From Bacteroidales bacterium (GTDB taxonomy: Bacteria > Bacteroidota > Bacteroidia > Bacteroidales > UBA4417), in contig JADJGZ010000022.1 in the NCBI GenBank assembly GCA_016707785.1, positions 1 to 64,000 of the forward strand: a DNA stretch of 64,000 bases. The letters run 5' to 3'. The notes beneath the pieces are model-generated. The model did not search any database. It was given only the letters and a program-made list of their open reading frames with translations, and was not told where the DNA came from. Position 1 is the stretch's first letter; each line of letters opens with the position of its first letter. Below are positions 27,501 through 36,725 of the stretch, in pieces. Made by a program: the position numbers and the translations under genes.

Positions 27501-28839
27501 TACTGATATATTTCGAATCCTGCCCTCCAATTTCAAAAATGGTATCTACTTCAGGATCATAGGCAATGGCTGCAGTAGCCTGGGCAGTGATTTCATTCTG
27601 AATAGTGTCGGCACCAATAAAGTCACCTGTAAGATAGCGTCCTGACCCTGTGGTTCCTACCCCTATAATATCAACTTTGTCCCCAATTTCCAGGTAAATT
27701 TCCTTCAACCCTCTTTGAATGGCATTCAGGGGTTTTGAAGCCGTTGGGAGATACCTCCTTGCAAGTACATTATTTTCTGCATCAATCAACACTACATTTG
27801 TGCTAAGTGAACCTACATCCACTCCCAGGTAAACTTCTGTTTTTTTAACCCCCGGCGGGATTTGCTTAACATCCTTATTATACAAGGCTTTTGACATTTT
27901 CAAAGGAGTCAGCCTGGCAGAATTGCTCCTGTCAGAATCCAGGTAATCCTTCATTTCTTTTATCCCTCTGAAAGCCTCAATACTGCCGTTCAAATGCCTG
28001 ATACTATGAAAAATAGCGCCTAAAGCACCCATGGACGCATGGTAGGTTGGAATGATCAGTTCTTCTTCATTGAGTTCAAAGATCTCTCTGAAAGCACGGA
28101 CCATCCCCGCATTGGCTGCTACTCCACCTTGGAAAACGAAAGGTTTTTCAAATTTCTTTCCCCTGCCGAGTGTGCTCTTGAAATTCCTTGCAACCGCAAA
28201 ACACAGCCCTGCCACAATATCATGAAGCGGAGTGGCAATTTGCTGAAGGTGAATCATATCACTCTTGGCAAAAACGCTGCAACGACCAGCAATCCGGGGT
28301 GGATTAACCGATTGTAATGCCAGTTTCCCGAATTCAATTTCTATGGGCACTTCAATACGGTTTGCCTGTTGATCCAGAAAAGAACCAGTGCCTGCTGCAC
28401 AAAGGCTATTCATGGCAAAATCTGACAACCTGGAATAAGAAGCAGATGTACCATTCTCCATGAAAATCAACTTTGAGTCCTCACCCCCCATTTCAATAAT
28501 GGTGCGGATTTGAGGGTACAAAACTCCAACAGAAGTGGATTGAGCGATGATTTCATTAACAAAACTGCCACCCATTAACTCTGCTGCCTGCTTGCCTCCT
28601 GATCCAGTGAAAGCTACTGAACGTATGGAATCAAATCCAAAAGAAAGTATTATATCCTCAAAAACCCTTACCAGCACATCGAAGGGCTTACCATAACAGT
28701 AATCATACCTATCCTCAATTACTGAATCAGAATCGTCAATTACCACAGTATTGACTGAAATAGAGCCAATATCAATACCAACATGGACATTCTGATTAGC
28801 TTTCCGCTCCTTTTGACCTTTTTGAAGTATCATATTCAT
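24559..28839 (-). CDS. Giant 2-hydroxyacyl-CoA dehydratase activase-type protein (two BadF/HgdC ATPase domains plus DUF2229-like region)
   Basis: 1426 residues. Two ASKHA ATPase domains lie at about 20-310 (VGIDIGSISVNTVVI, CAAGTGSFLDQQ, GRCSVFAKSDM) and 340-600 (LGVDVGSLSTNVVLI, CAAGTGSFLEEQ, DRCTVFMESDL). The paired cysteines match those that hold the bridging 4Fe-4S cluster in the HgdC activator. Next comes a Cys motif CNACTNHC (about 630) and a long C-terminal half that resembles the DUF2229/HgdB-type region. Activases use ATP to inject an electron into a dehydratase or, in related systems, a benzoyl-CoA reductase. No dehydratase subunit gene is nearby, so either the C-terminal half acts itself or the partner is elsewhere. 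The reaction is unknown. Confidence 0.88.
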   Translation of the reverse strand: MNMILQKGQKERKANQNVHVGIDIGSISVNTVVIDDSDSVIEDRYDYCYGKPFDVLVRVFEDIILSFGFDSIRSVAFTGSGGKQAAELMGGSFVNEIIAQSTSVGVLYPQIRTIIEMGGEDSKLIFMENGTSASYSRLSDFAMNSLCAAGTGSFLDQQANRIEVPIEIEFGKLALQSVNPPRIAGRCSVFAKSDMIHLQQIATPLHDIVAGLCFAVARNFKSTLGRGKKFEKPFVFQGGVAANAGMVRAFREIFELNEEELIIPTYHASMGALGAIFHSIRHLNGSIEAFRGIKEMKDYLDSDRSNSARLTPLKMSKALYNKDVKQIPPGVKKTEVYLGVDVGSLSTNVVLIDAENNVLARRYLPTASKPLNAIQRGLKEIYLEIGDKVDIIGVGTTGSGRYLTGDFIGADTIQNEITAQATAAIAYDPEVDTIFEIGGQDSKYISIEHGVVVDFEMNKVCAAGTGSFLEEQSEKLDISIIDQFAGMALESEKPVRLGDRCTVFMESDLNSHQQKGAGLSDLVGGLAYSIVQNYIQKVVGDKPIGKKIFFQGGVTNNKAVVAAFEKVTGKPIIIPPHFDVTGAIGAAILARNSMVPGQKTKFKGFHISEMPFSISSFSCNACTNHCEIQKVKVEGESRILFYGGRCEKYEIEERKGKGRDIPNLFEERLSMLMNDFREEPENGKISVGIPRALMVFYQQFPFWRSFFEELGFRVVISDPSDQQIVTRSIDLMVSETCLPVELVHGHVNNLLEKKVDFIFLPFIVNAKGSKENPTNNCNCPWIQSYPFMVRSAFTDSDSRDKFLTPTLHFRYFERALKKELPGFMKEKFGIPLSKTLRSIETADAKQINFDEWVIRRGKEVLANLPEDKKVLVLLGRPYNTTDPLLNLRLVEKLINLNTLPVPVDFLPLLDENIFSDYRMMYWPNGQKIMSASRIIRKNDQLFAVYLGNFRCGPDSFLTHFVRNEMKGKPYLHLEVDEHSADAGLITRCEAFLDSLAGYQKVKAASSQAVTSQILHSRSLDGRKLYLPYAGDTVHVIAAAARSCGIDAEVLPMQDAEDLEIARKYTNGQECFPAICTTGSFLKKLMEPNVDPKKVSFFMPDHNGPCRFGDYNKLHRIIFDKLGYNDAHIMTPSNEDAYADLAGDKSRTFRMNAWSGIVGLDILRRLLQERRPYEIIKGDTNLVYQACLNDLIHSVENGAKDLGVILENAGRKFSAIKADYTVRKPVIAVVGEIFMRDNPFCSGHLIERLEALGAETIISPFGEWLHYSSYRYWRDSMWKGNIKGLFKSKFQQVYQHFTAKQLTNKVKGYLNLREDLEIDRILELCSPYIHKDYDGDPPIALGSAAGLVEMKISGVANILPFTCMPGTIICAVSNDFRKDHHNIPWLNYAYDGQEDSSIETRLQAFMHQAKEYSESNEFNKAIDWFRN

Positions 28840-29197
28840 TGAGATTACATGAAAATATAGAGATTGTCAAAAAATACTTTTTACCTAAGAATTCAGGAGT
28901 CAGAAGCCTCGCTTGCGAAGAATAATGAAATTCAGGAAGTGAATCCCCTGAGAATACAAGCAGACAAAAAATGGAACGAGATACTTAAACTATCAATAAA
29001 GATAAGTATGATGTAAAGAAAATCAATAATAATGTGTAGAAATGAGATCATTTTTTTAGACTCATCATTCCTATTCACGGCATTTTAGCCTTTTATAATA
29101 GTATCAAATACTGAAAATGATTGAGTTATATCCTCATTTTGATCAAGCGGGTTTCACCCGCTTAAGGATGGCTAACGATTAGAGAAGCTTGAAAACT
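28840..29197. other. Intergenic spacer of about 360 bases
   Basis: No coding frame, RNA gene or clear promoter is supported. A small palindrome TCGCTTGCGA lies at 28909-28918, and a hairpin lies at 29145-29163. Confidence 0.5.
29145..29163 (-). terminator. Hairpin downstream of the esterase gene
   Basis: AAGCGGGT and ACCCGCTT form an 8-bp perfect stem with a TTC loop, 35 bases after the stop at 29198. The tail on the minus strand is only weakly T-rich, so intrinsic termination is possible but not certain. Confidence 0.45.
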
Positions 29198-30625
29198 TCA
29201 TTGAACCTGATGCCTGCTAAAAAAACTCCAGATTTCTTCATAAGCATTGATATCCCTGTTTGCACCAGGTTCTATTCCCGGGATCGAATGTCCCCCGCCA
29301 TTGATCTTGTATAACCGGACTTCTGATTGACCTGAAAACCCGGGATAAACATAAAGTGTTACAGTGGATTCATCCTGGCTGTTAATGTCAGGTAGTTGCG
29401 TAATCTCAGGAATCGGACCACACTGATTATTGGCTACCCAGAAATCAATGATATCCTGTGTAGAAGGAGAACCATTATAAGGTACAACAGGGTCATCTGT
29501 GCCATGCATATAACAAAGAGGGATGGATCTTCCGGGAGTATAATCTGAGAATACATTATTGCTGATCAAACCTGCAATAGGCGCAATTGCTGCCCACTTC
29601 GTCATTGAATGCACTGCCGCGAAGAAGGTCATAAATCCTCCATTTGACATTCCTGTTAGATAAAGCCTGCTGCTGTCCACCGAATATTCATGCTTCATTA
29701 TTTCAACCAAATAACCAAGATAAGCTGCATCATCCCAAGGGAAAATAAAATGGGCATTCCATTGAAAAAGCGTTTCCCCATTGTAAGAACCTTGCAGAGC
29801 CTGGGGCATCAGGTGGATAAATCCTTCCCTCGATGCCATGGTATTGAAATGATTTCCCTGCATCAGGTTCCAGGCTTTCCCATTTGCACCGTGCAGATCC
29901 ACTATTAATGGAAACCCCTGAACTGAAGGCTCTTTAGGTTTAAACCAAACTGCTTCCCTTTTTAGGCCCTGAAACTCCAGGAGCTTGTACACTAATTCGC
30001 AATCCTCATTTTCGGTGGTATAGAAAGAAAACTTGCAGTTACTTGATTTTCCTGAAAAATCGGATGCGATCAATTCTGCATGATACACCTGTGATGGGGT
30101 TAGTCCTGCTACCATGCAGGAGGTTTCGCCGACAAGAGAATCACGTAAAACATTATTAATGAAAACCTTATAAATCACAGATTCATGTTCCGGATCTTTG
30201 GATTGTGACCACTCGATTTCAATCTCATTGGCTGTAGCCGTAAGACTTGTAATCTCAAACTTGTCGGGAGGCATATTCACCTGGGTAATGAAATGAAAAT
30301 CGCCAGTCCCAACCAGTGTATTATTAAAAAAAGCTTCTATATGGCCGGAATATTCTGAATTTTCGATTAACCCATTGATAGTGAGGGTATTTACACCTAA
30401 TTGTTCTACAACCAGACTGTCGTCCAGATATACTTTATAGGTAATATTCGAGCTTTCATAACCTTCGATATCGTCAAGTATAAAAGTTGCTTTATTATAA
30501 TGATCTATCAATAAAAATTGTATAAGTGCCTTTCCTTGTGTATCGTCCTTTTTACATGAAATAAGAATCAGTAATAATGCAAATGAAAATAAACCGAAGT
30601 AATGAAGGCTTATAGTATTACGCAT
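29198..30625 (-). CDS. Lipoprotein with fibronectin type III-like domain and PHB-depolymerase/feruloyl-esterase-type hydrolase
   Basis: 475 residues from the ATG at 30625; lipobox LISC anchors it in a membrane. Two beta-sandwich-like segments, at least one FN3-like (EITSLTATANEIEIEWSQSKDPE), precede a LpqC/Esterase_PHB alpha/beta-hydrolase. That domain has the oxyanion strand GFPLIVDLHGANGKAW, nucleophile GMSNGG, an Asp region (HGTDDPVVPYNG) and the catalytic His in GGGHSIPG. It probably cleaves ester bonds on a polymer or plant-derived substituent at the cell surface; the substrate cannot be read. It stands alone between long spacers. Confidence 0.85.
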   Translation of the reverse strand: MRNTISLHYFGLFSFALLLILISCKKDDTQGKALIQFLLIDHYNKATFILDDIEGYESSNITYKVYLDDSLVVEQLGVNTLTINGLIENSEYSGHIEAFFNNTLVGTGDFHFITQVNMPPDKFEITSLTATANEIEIEWSQSKDPEHESVIYKVFINNVLRDSLVGETSCMVAGLTPSQVYHAELIASDFSGKSSNCKFSFYTTENEDCELVYKLLEFQGLKREAVWFKPKEPSVQGFPLIVDLHGANGKAWNLMQGNHFNTMASREGFIHLMPQALQGSYNGETLFQWNAHFIFPWDDAAYLGYLVEIMKHEYSVDSSRLYLTGMSNGGFMTFFAAVHSMTKWAAIAPIAGLISNNVFSDYTPGRSIPLCYMHGTDDPVVPYNGSPSTQDIIDFWVANNQCGPIPEITQLPDINSQDESTVTLYVYPGFSGQSEVRLYKINGGGHSIPGIEPGANRDINAYEEIWSFFSRHQVQ

Positions 30626-30719
30626 TAGAGTAAGGATTTTTTTATCGGAGAACATGACTTGATTAAAGGTCAATAAGTAAGGCCTTATCAGGAGAATCTA
30701 AAACAGTTTCACTCTATTA

Positions 30720-31993
30720 TTATTTAAAAGTGAATATCAGCAGACCATAAAAGCGATTGGTCCTGGTGCCAATATTACTCGAATTTGAAAAACCATTTCC
30801 ACCTTCATACCTAAGTCCAACACTGAAGAATGAGTACTTCAATGACATTCCAAAAAGCAAACCTTGCTCGAAACGCCGGATCTCATTAATGGCAGGAATT
30901 GATTCTGTTCGTTCAGTAGTATAAATCTTGGTTTCTTTTGTCTGTAAGTTTGTAAGATTATAAGCTCTACCATACGAATATCCAAGATCCCATGTTGCCT
31001 TATACTTCCCAAAAAACTCGGAATAGTTGAGTATGCTGTTGATTTTGAGGTAAGAAGCAGAAATATTCGTCTCAGTAATTGTATATACCTGAGCACTTTC
31101 ATATTCATTATGTATGCCATTAAATTTATAGGATGAATTGCCTAATTCGATTCCTGCCGACCATTTGTTAAAATTCCTGGGAAAAATAAAATCAAACCTA
31201 AATCCAACATATAAATTATAGGACGGTGAAAATTCTGTCTGTCTCAAAACTTTATACATATCACTTTTGAAATTCATCGTAGTCATTGACATTCCGGCAA
31301 GAATTGAATACTTGGTGCTTACCTTTTCCTGCGTGCTTTTATATTTTATTCCCGAAGGAACACATTTATAATAGGAATCAAAAAGTGTAAACAGATCTTT
31401 CTGGGTATAGGCCGTTTTTGAAATCATTGGCACTATCGAATTACAATCCTTCATATAATTCAATAATTGTCCTTTATACCTGGCGTTTTCAATAATCTGG
31501 CTCCCCTCCCCGGGACGCATTTCCTGGCCGGTATTCTTCAGATATCTTTTATAAATCAAAAGGTCATAGCCCGTATCAATTGGAATATAAAACTGTTCTT
31601 TTTTGTTTTTATCCAAAAGAAAAAAAAGGCTTTTTTCTCCTATAAATAAGGCTTTCAGAAAGGTAGTATCTTGCTTTAGGTCCAGATCCCCTCCAACTTT
31701 AAGATTCATGGTCGAGTTTGAACCCGTTTCACGAAAATGATAGCTGATCGATACAATTCATTTTGGACAAAAAACGCCTTTATATCCAACGGTTTAAAAA
31801 TTTCAACCTGAGTTAAAAGATCGGCTTTAAAATTGATTTTCTCAGGATTTTGTCCCCATTGCTTATATTCGATGTAGCCCTTAATAGTATCTCCATCATT
31901 CTGAATTACATAAGCCGGTAAAAACTTATTTTGAGCAAAAACGATGACAGAAGAAAGTGTTAAGCAAATCAGTATAAATGAAAATTTGTTCAT
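30720..31993 (-). CDS. Outer-membrane-associated protein of a Bacteroidota family, split by a frameshift
   Basis: Two adjoining frames belong to one gene. The 5' part (31993-31706, 95 residues) has a signal peptide (VIVFAQ) and the family block NDGDTIKGYIEYKQWGQNPEKINFK. The 3' part (30720-31709 and on upstream without an ATG) continues with DLDLKQDTTFLKALFIGEKSLFF and ends in a beta-rich, probably outer-membrane barrel region (SVGLRYEGGNGFSNSS ... FYGLLIFTFK). Adding one base to the A4 run at 31734-31737 joins them (SAIIF-RETGSNSTMNLK). I know the N-terminal pattern from many uncharacterised Bacteroidota proteins; the function is unknown. Confidence 0.7.
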
Positions 31994-32025
31994 AATTGAA
32001 GTTTAAAAATTGATAATACAAATGC

Positions 32026-33386
32026 TTAACCCGTAATCTTTACTGCTAATTCTTTGATATTCAATCCATCAAAATTACCAGAACTCATCATCAACAGGTT
32101 CATTTTTTCCCAGTTGGATGTTAACAGGTTTTCCTTCAAAACGGCTGGAGAGGTGAAAACCTGGAGTTTTTCTTTCTTAAATGCTTTTTTTATCTCGGCT
32201 GCTTGAAGCATTGGCAGCTTTTTCAATTCAAGGGCATGTGGAGAAAAATAGACAATTGCCTCATCAGCAGCTTCCATAGATCCTGCATACTGCGAAAGGA
32301 AGTTTTTACTTAAGCTGCTATAAGTATGCAATTCGAAACAAGCTACTAACCAACGATCCGGAAACTGCTCCTTGGCAGCCTGGATGGTTGCTTTCAATTT
32401 CGAGGGTGCATGGGCAAAATCCCTGAAAACAGTGCAATGTTCGTTGCCAGCCACTACTTCCAATCGATTGGAAGCACCATGATAACTGGAGATGGCTTCA
32501 TAGAATTGTTTGTCACTAATTTCCAACAGATTACAAACATGCCTGGCCCCCTCCATATTCATCAGGTTATGTCTTCCGAAAACCTTTAAAGGAACTTTCC
32601 CTTCAGCAGTATCAAGGATGGTTACTCCATCGTGTATCTGGTAGGATGGCACTGTATAAGGTTGCTTCAGGGCTTTTCCACCAAGGCTGGAGATAAGTTT
32701 GGTTACTTCAGGGTCATCCTGGGTATAGATAATACATCCATTGTCAGGCACCATTTCTGCAAAAATCCTGAATTGTTCCACATACTTTTCAAAAGTGGGG
32801 AAAACATTCATATGGTCCCATGCAATTCCACTGATGAGGGCAATATCAGGCTTATAAAGATGAAATTTTGGCCTGGGATCCAAAGCACTTGTCAGGTATT
32901 CATCGCCTTCAAATACCATGAATGGTGCTTTTTCGGACAATTTTACCATCACTTCGAAGCCTTCAAGCTTTGCACCAACCATGAAATCACAGTCCATACC
33001 CACATGCTTCATCACGTGAAGGATCATTGCCGTAATAGTGGTTTTCCCATGGCTTCCCCAATCACTATCCGTAATTTATCCTTACTTTGTTCATATAGAA
33101 ATTCGGGATAGGAGTAAATTTTCAGTCCCATCCTTTTAGCCCTGACCAATTCATGGTTATCGGAACGGGCATGCATACCCAGGATAACAGCATCGAGGTC
33201 ATGGGTAATTTTTTCGGGAAACCAGCCCAATTTCTCTGGCAATAAGCCTTGGGCAGCCAGTCGTGTCCTGGCAGGATCAAAAATCTCATCGTCTGATCCT
33301 GTGATCTTATAACCTTTAAAATGCAGGGCTAATGCAAGATTATGCATGGCTGAACCGCCAATAGCAATAAAATGAATTTTCATCAA
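32026..33386 (-). CDS. mpl: UDP-N-acetylmuramate:L-alanyl-gamma-D-glutamyl-meso-diaminopimelate ligase, split by a frameshift
   Basis: Mpl recycles cell-wall tripeptide by ligating it to UDP-MurNAc with ATP in the cytosol. The N-terminal fragment (33386-33024) starts MMKIHFIAIGGSAMHNLALALHFKGYKITGSDD, the NAD-like fold of Mur ligases. The C-terminal fragment (33027-32026) has FMVFEGDEYLTSALDPRPKF, AWDHMNVFP, VFGRHNLMN and RDFAHAPSKLK. The break falls in the ATP-binding P-loop: adding one C to the C4 run at 33056-33059 (a G run on the coding strand) restores IGGSHGKTTITAM. The total length then fits the family (about 453 residues). A TATATTTG -7-like box lies just upstream (33401-33408). Confidence 0.85.
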
Positions 33387-33400
33387 AGGGATATTTCATG

Positions 33401-33408
33401 CAAATATA
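33401..33408 (-). promoter_or_regulatory. Candidate -7 box for mpl
   Basis: TATATTTG on the minus strand fits TAnnTTTG, 15 bases before the start codon; a TTG lies 23 bases further upstream at the -33 position. Confidence 0.35.
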
Positions 33409-33556
33409 GGTAAGCCCAAAGGATAATTATTCAATTTGCCTGTTTCATCTTTTGTTTTTGGATAATAGTTTCCTGCTTCATCCTTGAATCGGAAATCAGA
33501 AAATGAGTATTATTACAACCTGATTGACAATACTAAGAATTTGTAACTCAATAGCC

Positions 33557-34561
33557 ATGTCTCAAACCCAGTATAAAGCATTTCGGGTAACAGAAACCCC
33601 AAATGGCCTGTTCAGCAGGCAAATTGAACAGTTAAATACCAGTGAACTCCCTGAACGTGGAGTCTTAATCAGGGTCAGGTATTCATCACTAAACTATAAA
33701 GATGCCTTATCTTCACATGGAAACAAGGGCGTTACAAGGCGTTATCCTCATACCCCGGGAATCGACGCTGCAGGCATTGTGATAAAAAGCAATTCCGGAC
33801 TTTTCAGGGAAGGTGATGAGGTGATTGTTACAGGTTACGACCTGGGAATGAATACCTCCGGAGGTTTTGGAGAATATATCAATGTGCCGGCAGAATGGAT
33901 TGTTCCAAAACCTGCAGGATTGTCACTTAAAGAAAGTATGATCTTTGGAACTGCAGGATTCACAGCTGCACTTTCGATTCATCACCTCCTGAGATCAGGA
34001 CAGGAACCGCAGGCCGGACCAATATTGGTGACAGGTGCTACCGGCGGGGTTGGGAGTCTTGCTGTAGCTATGTTAACATTACTGGGATTTGATGTAATAG
34101 CAGCCACCGGCAAACCTGAACAGGAAAACCTACTTCGAAAACTTGGGGCAAAGACTGTTATCGACAGGAAAGAAACCGATGACCTGTCGGGAAAAGCACT
34201 ACTTCGCCCAAGATGGTCAGGGGCAATCGATACCGTAGGAGGGAATATACTGGCAACTCTTTTAAAGTCGTGTGCTGAGCATGGAAATATTGCCTGTTGC
34301 GGAAATGTATCATCCCCTGAACTTCATACCACCGTGTTCCCCTTTATCCTGAATGGAGTAAACCTGTTAGGAGTGAACTCAGCCACTACACCAATGGCAA
34401 ACCGAAAGATTTTATGGGAAAAACTGTCAAATGTCTGGAAACCTACACTACCAGCGGAATTGATTCATGAAACCAATCTCATGGACCTTGATCTGTACAT
34501 AACAAAAATTCTGCAAGGCAAAATTGCTGGCAGGGTTGTCCTGAAGCATGATAATGAATAA
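33557..34561 (+). CDS. YhdH/AcuI-family zinc-free medium-chain reductase (acrylyl-CoA reductase-like quinone oxidoreductase)
   Basis: 334 residues from the ATG at 33557. MDR-superfamily fold: GroES-like N-terminal half (RVRYSSLNYKDALSSHG, YPHTPGIDAAG), Rossmann motif TGATGGVGSLAV for NADPH, and DTVGG, typical of the YhdH/AcuI group. Zinc-ligand cysteines are absent. AcuI reduces acrylyl-CoA to propionyl-CoA with NADPH; YhdH homologues are also called quinone oxidoreductases. The exact substrate here is not visible. An upstream in-frame start at 33524 would add 11 residues with no family support. Confidence 0.88.
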   Translation: MSQTQYKAFRVTETPNGLFSRQIEQLNTSELPERGVLIRVRYSSLNYKDALSSHGNKGVTRRYPHTPGIDAAGIVIKSNSGLFREGDEVIVTGYDLGMNTSGGFGEYINVPAEWIVPKPAGLSLKESMIFGTAGFTAALSIHHLLRSGQEPQAGPILVTGATGGVGSLAVAMLTLLGFDVIAATGKPEQENLLRKLGAKTVIDRKETDDLSGKALLRPRWSGAIDTVGGNILATLLKSCAEHGNIACCGNVSSPELHTTVFPFILNGVNLLGVNSATTPMANRKILWEKLSNVWKPTLPAELIHETNLMDLDLYITKILQGKIAGRVVLKHDNE

Positions 34562-34572
34562 ATCTTCAGGTA

Positions 34573-34932
34573 TCAGTGAGGAATATGATTAGGATCACCC
34601 GGCTTTTTGCAGCAACCAGGTAATGCTTCATAAGCCTCAACATCAGCTCTCACTTCATCAGCATCATAACCAACAGCTGCAATGGCTTTACGAATTGTTT
34701 CAGGTGATGTTTTGGAGGTCTTAAAGCTTACAGTAACAATTTTAGTCTCAAGGTCCAGGTTTGAACTGATAATTCCCTTTTCAAATGCCAGAGCTTTTTC
34801 AATTCGTTCTTTACATTGTTCACATTGTGCTGAGGTCTGGATGGCAATACTGGCTTTTTTGGTATCCTGAGCCTGAATTTGACAGGCTATTAAGATTGTC
34901 ATTAATATAACGCTGACGAGTCTTGCTTTCAT
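34573..34932 (-). CDS. Secreted heavy-metal-associated (HMA) domain protein
   Basis: 119 residues; signal peptide 1-21 (CQIQAQ). The HMA fold is clear: IAIQTSAQCEQCKERIEKALAFEKGI with the CXXC metal site, VTVSFKTSKTSPETIRKAIAAVGYDAD. The tail PGCCKKPGDPNHIPH carries a CC pair and a His, which may also bind metal. It is probably a small copper or mercury carrier outside the inner membrane. It stands alone; no P-type ATPase or reductase is adjacent. Confidence 0.82.
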   Translation of the reverse strand: MKARLVSVILMTILIACQIQAQDTKKASIAIQTSAQCEQCKERIEKALAFEKGIISSNLDLETKIVTVSFKTSKTSPETIRKAIAAVGYDADEVRADVEAYEALPGCCKKPGDPNHIPH

Positions 34933-35298
34933 AGGGATTTTATTAAATTCACATGATCATTAATTACGCCTGATTAATCTTTTGGTAAACAATTAACTAG
35001 TTTCAGATACAAAGTAAGCATCAATTTGGATGCAGATTTCACTTTTAACAATTCCTTGACAAAAGAAAATAAATATCTTTCTCAATTCTAATGTGTCAAT
35101 AATATAAACGTGACATGAATCATCTGAAATTCTTCCTGGAATTATAATGACAGCATGGCTTTAAACATAGATATATGTAACCTATATTAATTAGACACTT
35201 TCTAAATTACGAAAATATTCAATAACTTACATAATTTGATATTTCTAATTCAATACTTTTGGCACGCATTAAAAAAAATTAACAATAATTCGTAAACT
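34933..35298. promoter_or_regulatory. Leader and promoter region of the nuo operon
   Basis: An AT-rich spacer of 366 bases without coding frames. TACTTTTG at 35254-35261 fits the -7 consensus TAnnTTTG, with a TTTG at 35235-35238; the 15-base spacing is shorter than the usual 19-21. It would leave a leader of about 30 bases before nuoA. Confidence 0.4.
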
Positions 35299-35649
35299 AT
35301 GGAAAGTCAATCACTTGTACTTTTCTTTATTGTTGCAGTAGTCCTTGTTGGGCTAGCCTTAGTGTTCTCCAGTTACGTCCCCCCCACTTCGTACAATCCG
35401 GTTAAATTTGAGCCCTATGAGTGTGGAATTGAGACCATTGGAGGTACCTGGCTGCAATATACCGTAGGGTATTATCTCTTTGCCATTTTGTTTCTCATTT
35501 TTGACGTGGAAACAGTATTTATCTTTCCATGGGCAACTGTAATGAAAACTGCCGGGTTAACGGGATTCATTGAAATCATCATCTTCTTTTTCATACTCGG
35601 ACTAGGACTGTTGTATGGATGGAAAAAACATGCATTGAAATGGGAATAA
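35299..35649 (+). CDS. nuoA: NADH-quinone oxidoreductase subunit A
   Basis: 116 residues with three membrane helices. KFEPYECGIETIGG and YYLFAILFLIFDVETVFIFPWA are the family signature, including the acidic DVE segment. It is a membrane-arm subunit near the quinone site of complex I and the first gene of the operon. Its last codons overlap the nuoB start by 10 bases. Confidence 0.97.
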   Translation: MESQSLVLFFIVAVVLVGLALVFSSYVPPTSYNPVKFEPYECGIETIGGTWLQYTVGYYLFAILFLIFDVETVFIFPWATVMKTAGLTGFIEIIIFFFILGLGLLYGWKKHALKWE

Positions 35650-36176
35650 GCTCTAAAAAGGAATTCGAAACCAATGATTTCCCCATCCTCGAGCAATATG
35701 GAGGGGGAAGTATCATACTTACACAACTCGATGCGTTGGTTAACTGGGCCAGGTCAAATTCTGTCTGGCCATTGACTTTTGGTACCCGCTGTTGTGCAAT
35801 AGAAATGATGGCAACCGGTGCTTCAAGGCATGATTTTGCCCGTTTCGGTTATGAAGTCGCCCGTGCGACACCACGCCAGGCAGATATGATCATCATTTCC
35901 GGATCCATCAATTATAAAATGGCCCCGGTACTGAAGAGGCTCTACGACCAGATTGCAGATCCAAAATATGTAATTGCAATGGGCGCCTGCGCTGTTTCCG
36001 GTGGTCCTTTTTACTACAATTCATATTCAATTGTAAAAGGAGCCGACCATGTGATCCCTGTTGATATATATGTCCCGGGTTGTCCGCCAAGGCCCGAAGC
36101 ATTGCTTTTTGCTTTCCTACAGCTTCAGAAGAAGATTAAGAGGGAGAAGAATTTCAAAGGGATGATCAAAAAATAA
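35640..36176 (+). CDS. nuoB: NADH-quinone oxidoreductase subunit B (4Fe-4S N2 subunit)
   Basis: 178 residues from the ATG at 35640 (MGISSKKEFE); an in-frame ATG at 35619 inside nuoA is less likely. Cluster N2 ligands are visible in GTRCCAIEMM, GACAVSGGPF and PGCPPRPEAL. This peripheral subunit passes electrons to quinone. Confidence 0.97.
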   Translation: MGISSKKEFETNDFPILEQYGGGSIILTQLDALVNWARSNSVWPLTFGTRCCAIEMMATGASRHDFARFGYEVARATPRQADMIIISGSINYKMAPVLKRLYDQIADPKYVIAMGACAVSGGPFYYNSYSIVKGADHVIPVDIYVPGCPPRPEALLFAFLQLQKKIKREKNFKGMIKK

Positions 36177-36267
36177 TCATAACAGGTAAGTGTTGTGAAA
36201 ACAGCTTCAGGCAGCATTATTTATTAAACCGGAAGCAGTTACACATCGATTACTTAAAATTCATGAT

Positions 36268-36723
36268 ATGTTAAACGAAGAATTAATCACCTATCTCAGC
36301 AAACAGTTTCCCGGGGCTGAGGTGAAGCAAGGCACCCAGTATGTTGAGGTGATTGCAGGTGCTGATGAACTTCATAAGGTAGCACAGAGCCTTAAAGAAT
36401 CGCAGGAAACTGCTTTCGATTATCTCGTCTGCCTTTCAGGGGTTGATTACCCGGAATATATGAGCGTAGTTTATCACCTGGAATCAACCAAATTCAAGCA
36501 TTTCATTGTCCTGAAAGTAAAAACATCCGGACGTGAAAACCCTGCGATTGATACTGTTTGTGATATCTGGCCGACCGCTGAATTCCATGAAAGGGAGGTT
36601 TTTGACCTGCTTGGAGTGAAATTCAATAATCATCCGGATTTGCGAAGGTTGTTTCTTGATGAAGGCTGGGGATACCCTCTCCGCAAAGATTATGTTGATG
36701 AAATCCATATCGTAGAAAGATAG
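36268..36723 (+). CDS. nuoC: NADH-quinone oxidoreductase subunit C (30 kDa)
   Basis: 151 residues, at the short end for NuoC. FDYLVCLSGVDYPE and the signature region AEFHEREVFDLLGVKFNNHPDLRRLFLDEGW are clear. It is separate from nuoD, not fused. It sits 91 bases after nuoB and 2 bases before nuoD. Confidence 0.95.
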   Translation: MLNEELITYLSKQFPGAEVKQGTQYVEVIAGADELHKVAQSLKESQETAFDYLVCLSGVDYPEYMSVVYHLESTKFKHFIVLKVKTSGRENPAIDTVCDIWPTAEFHEREVFDLLGVKFNNHPDLRRLFLDEGWGYPLRKDYVDEIHIVER

Positions 36724-36725
36724 TT

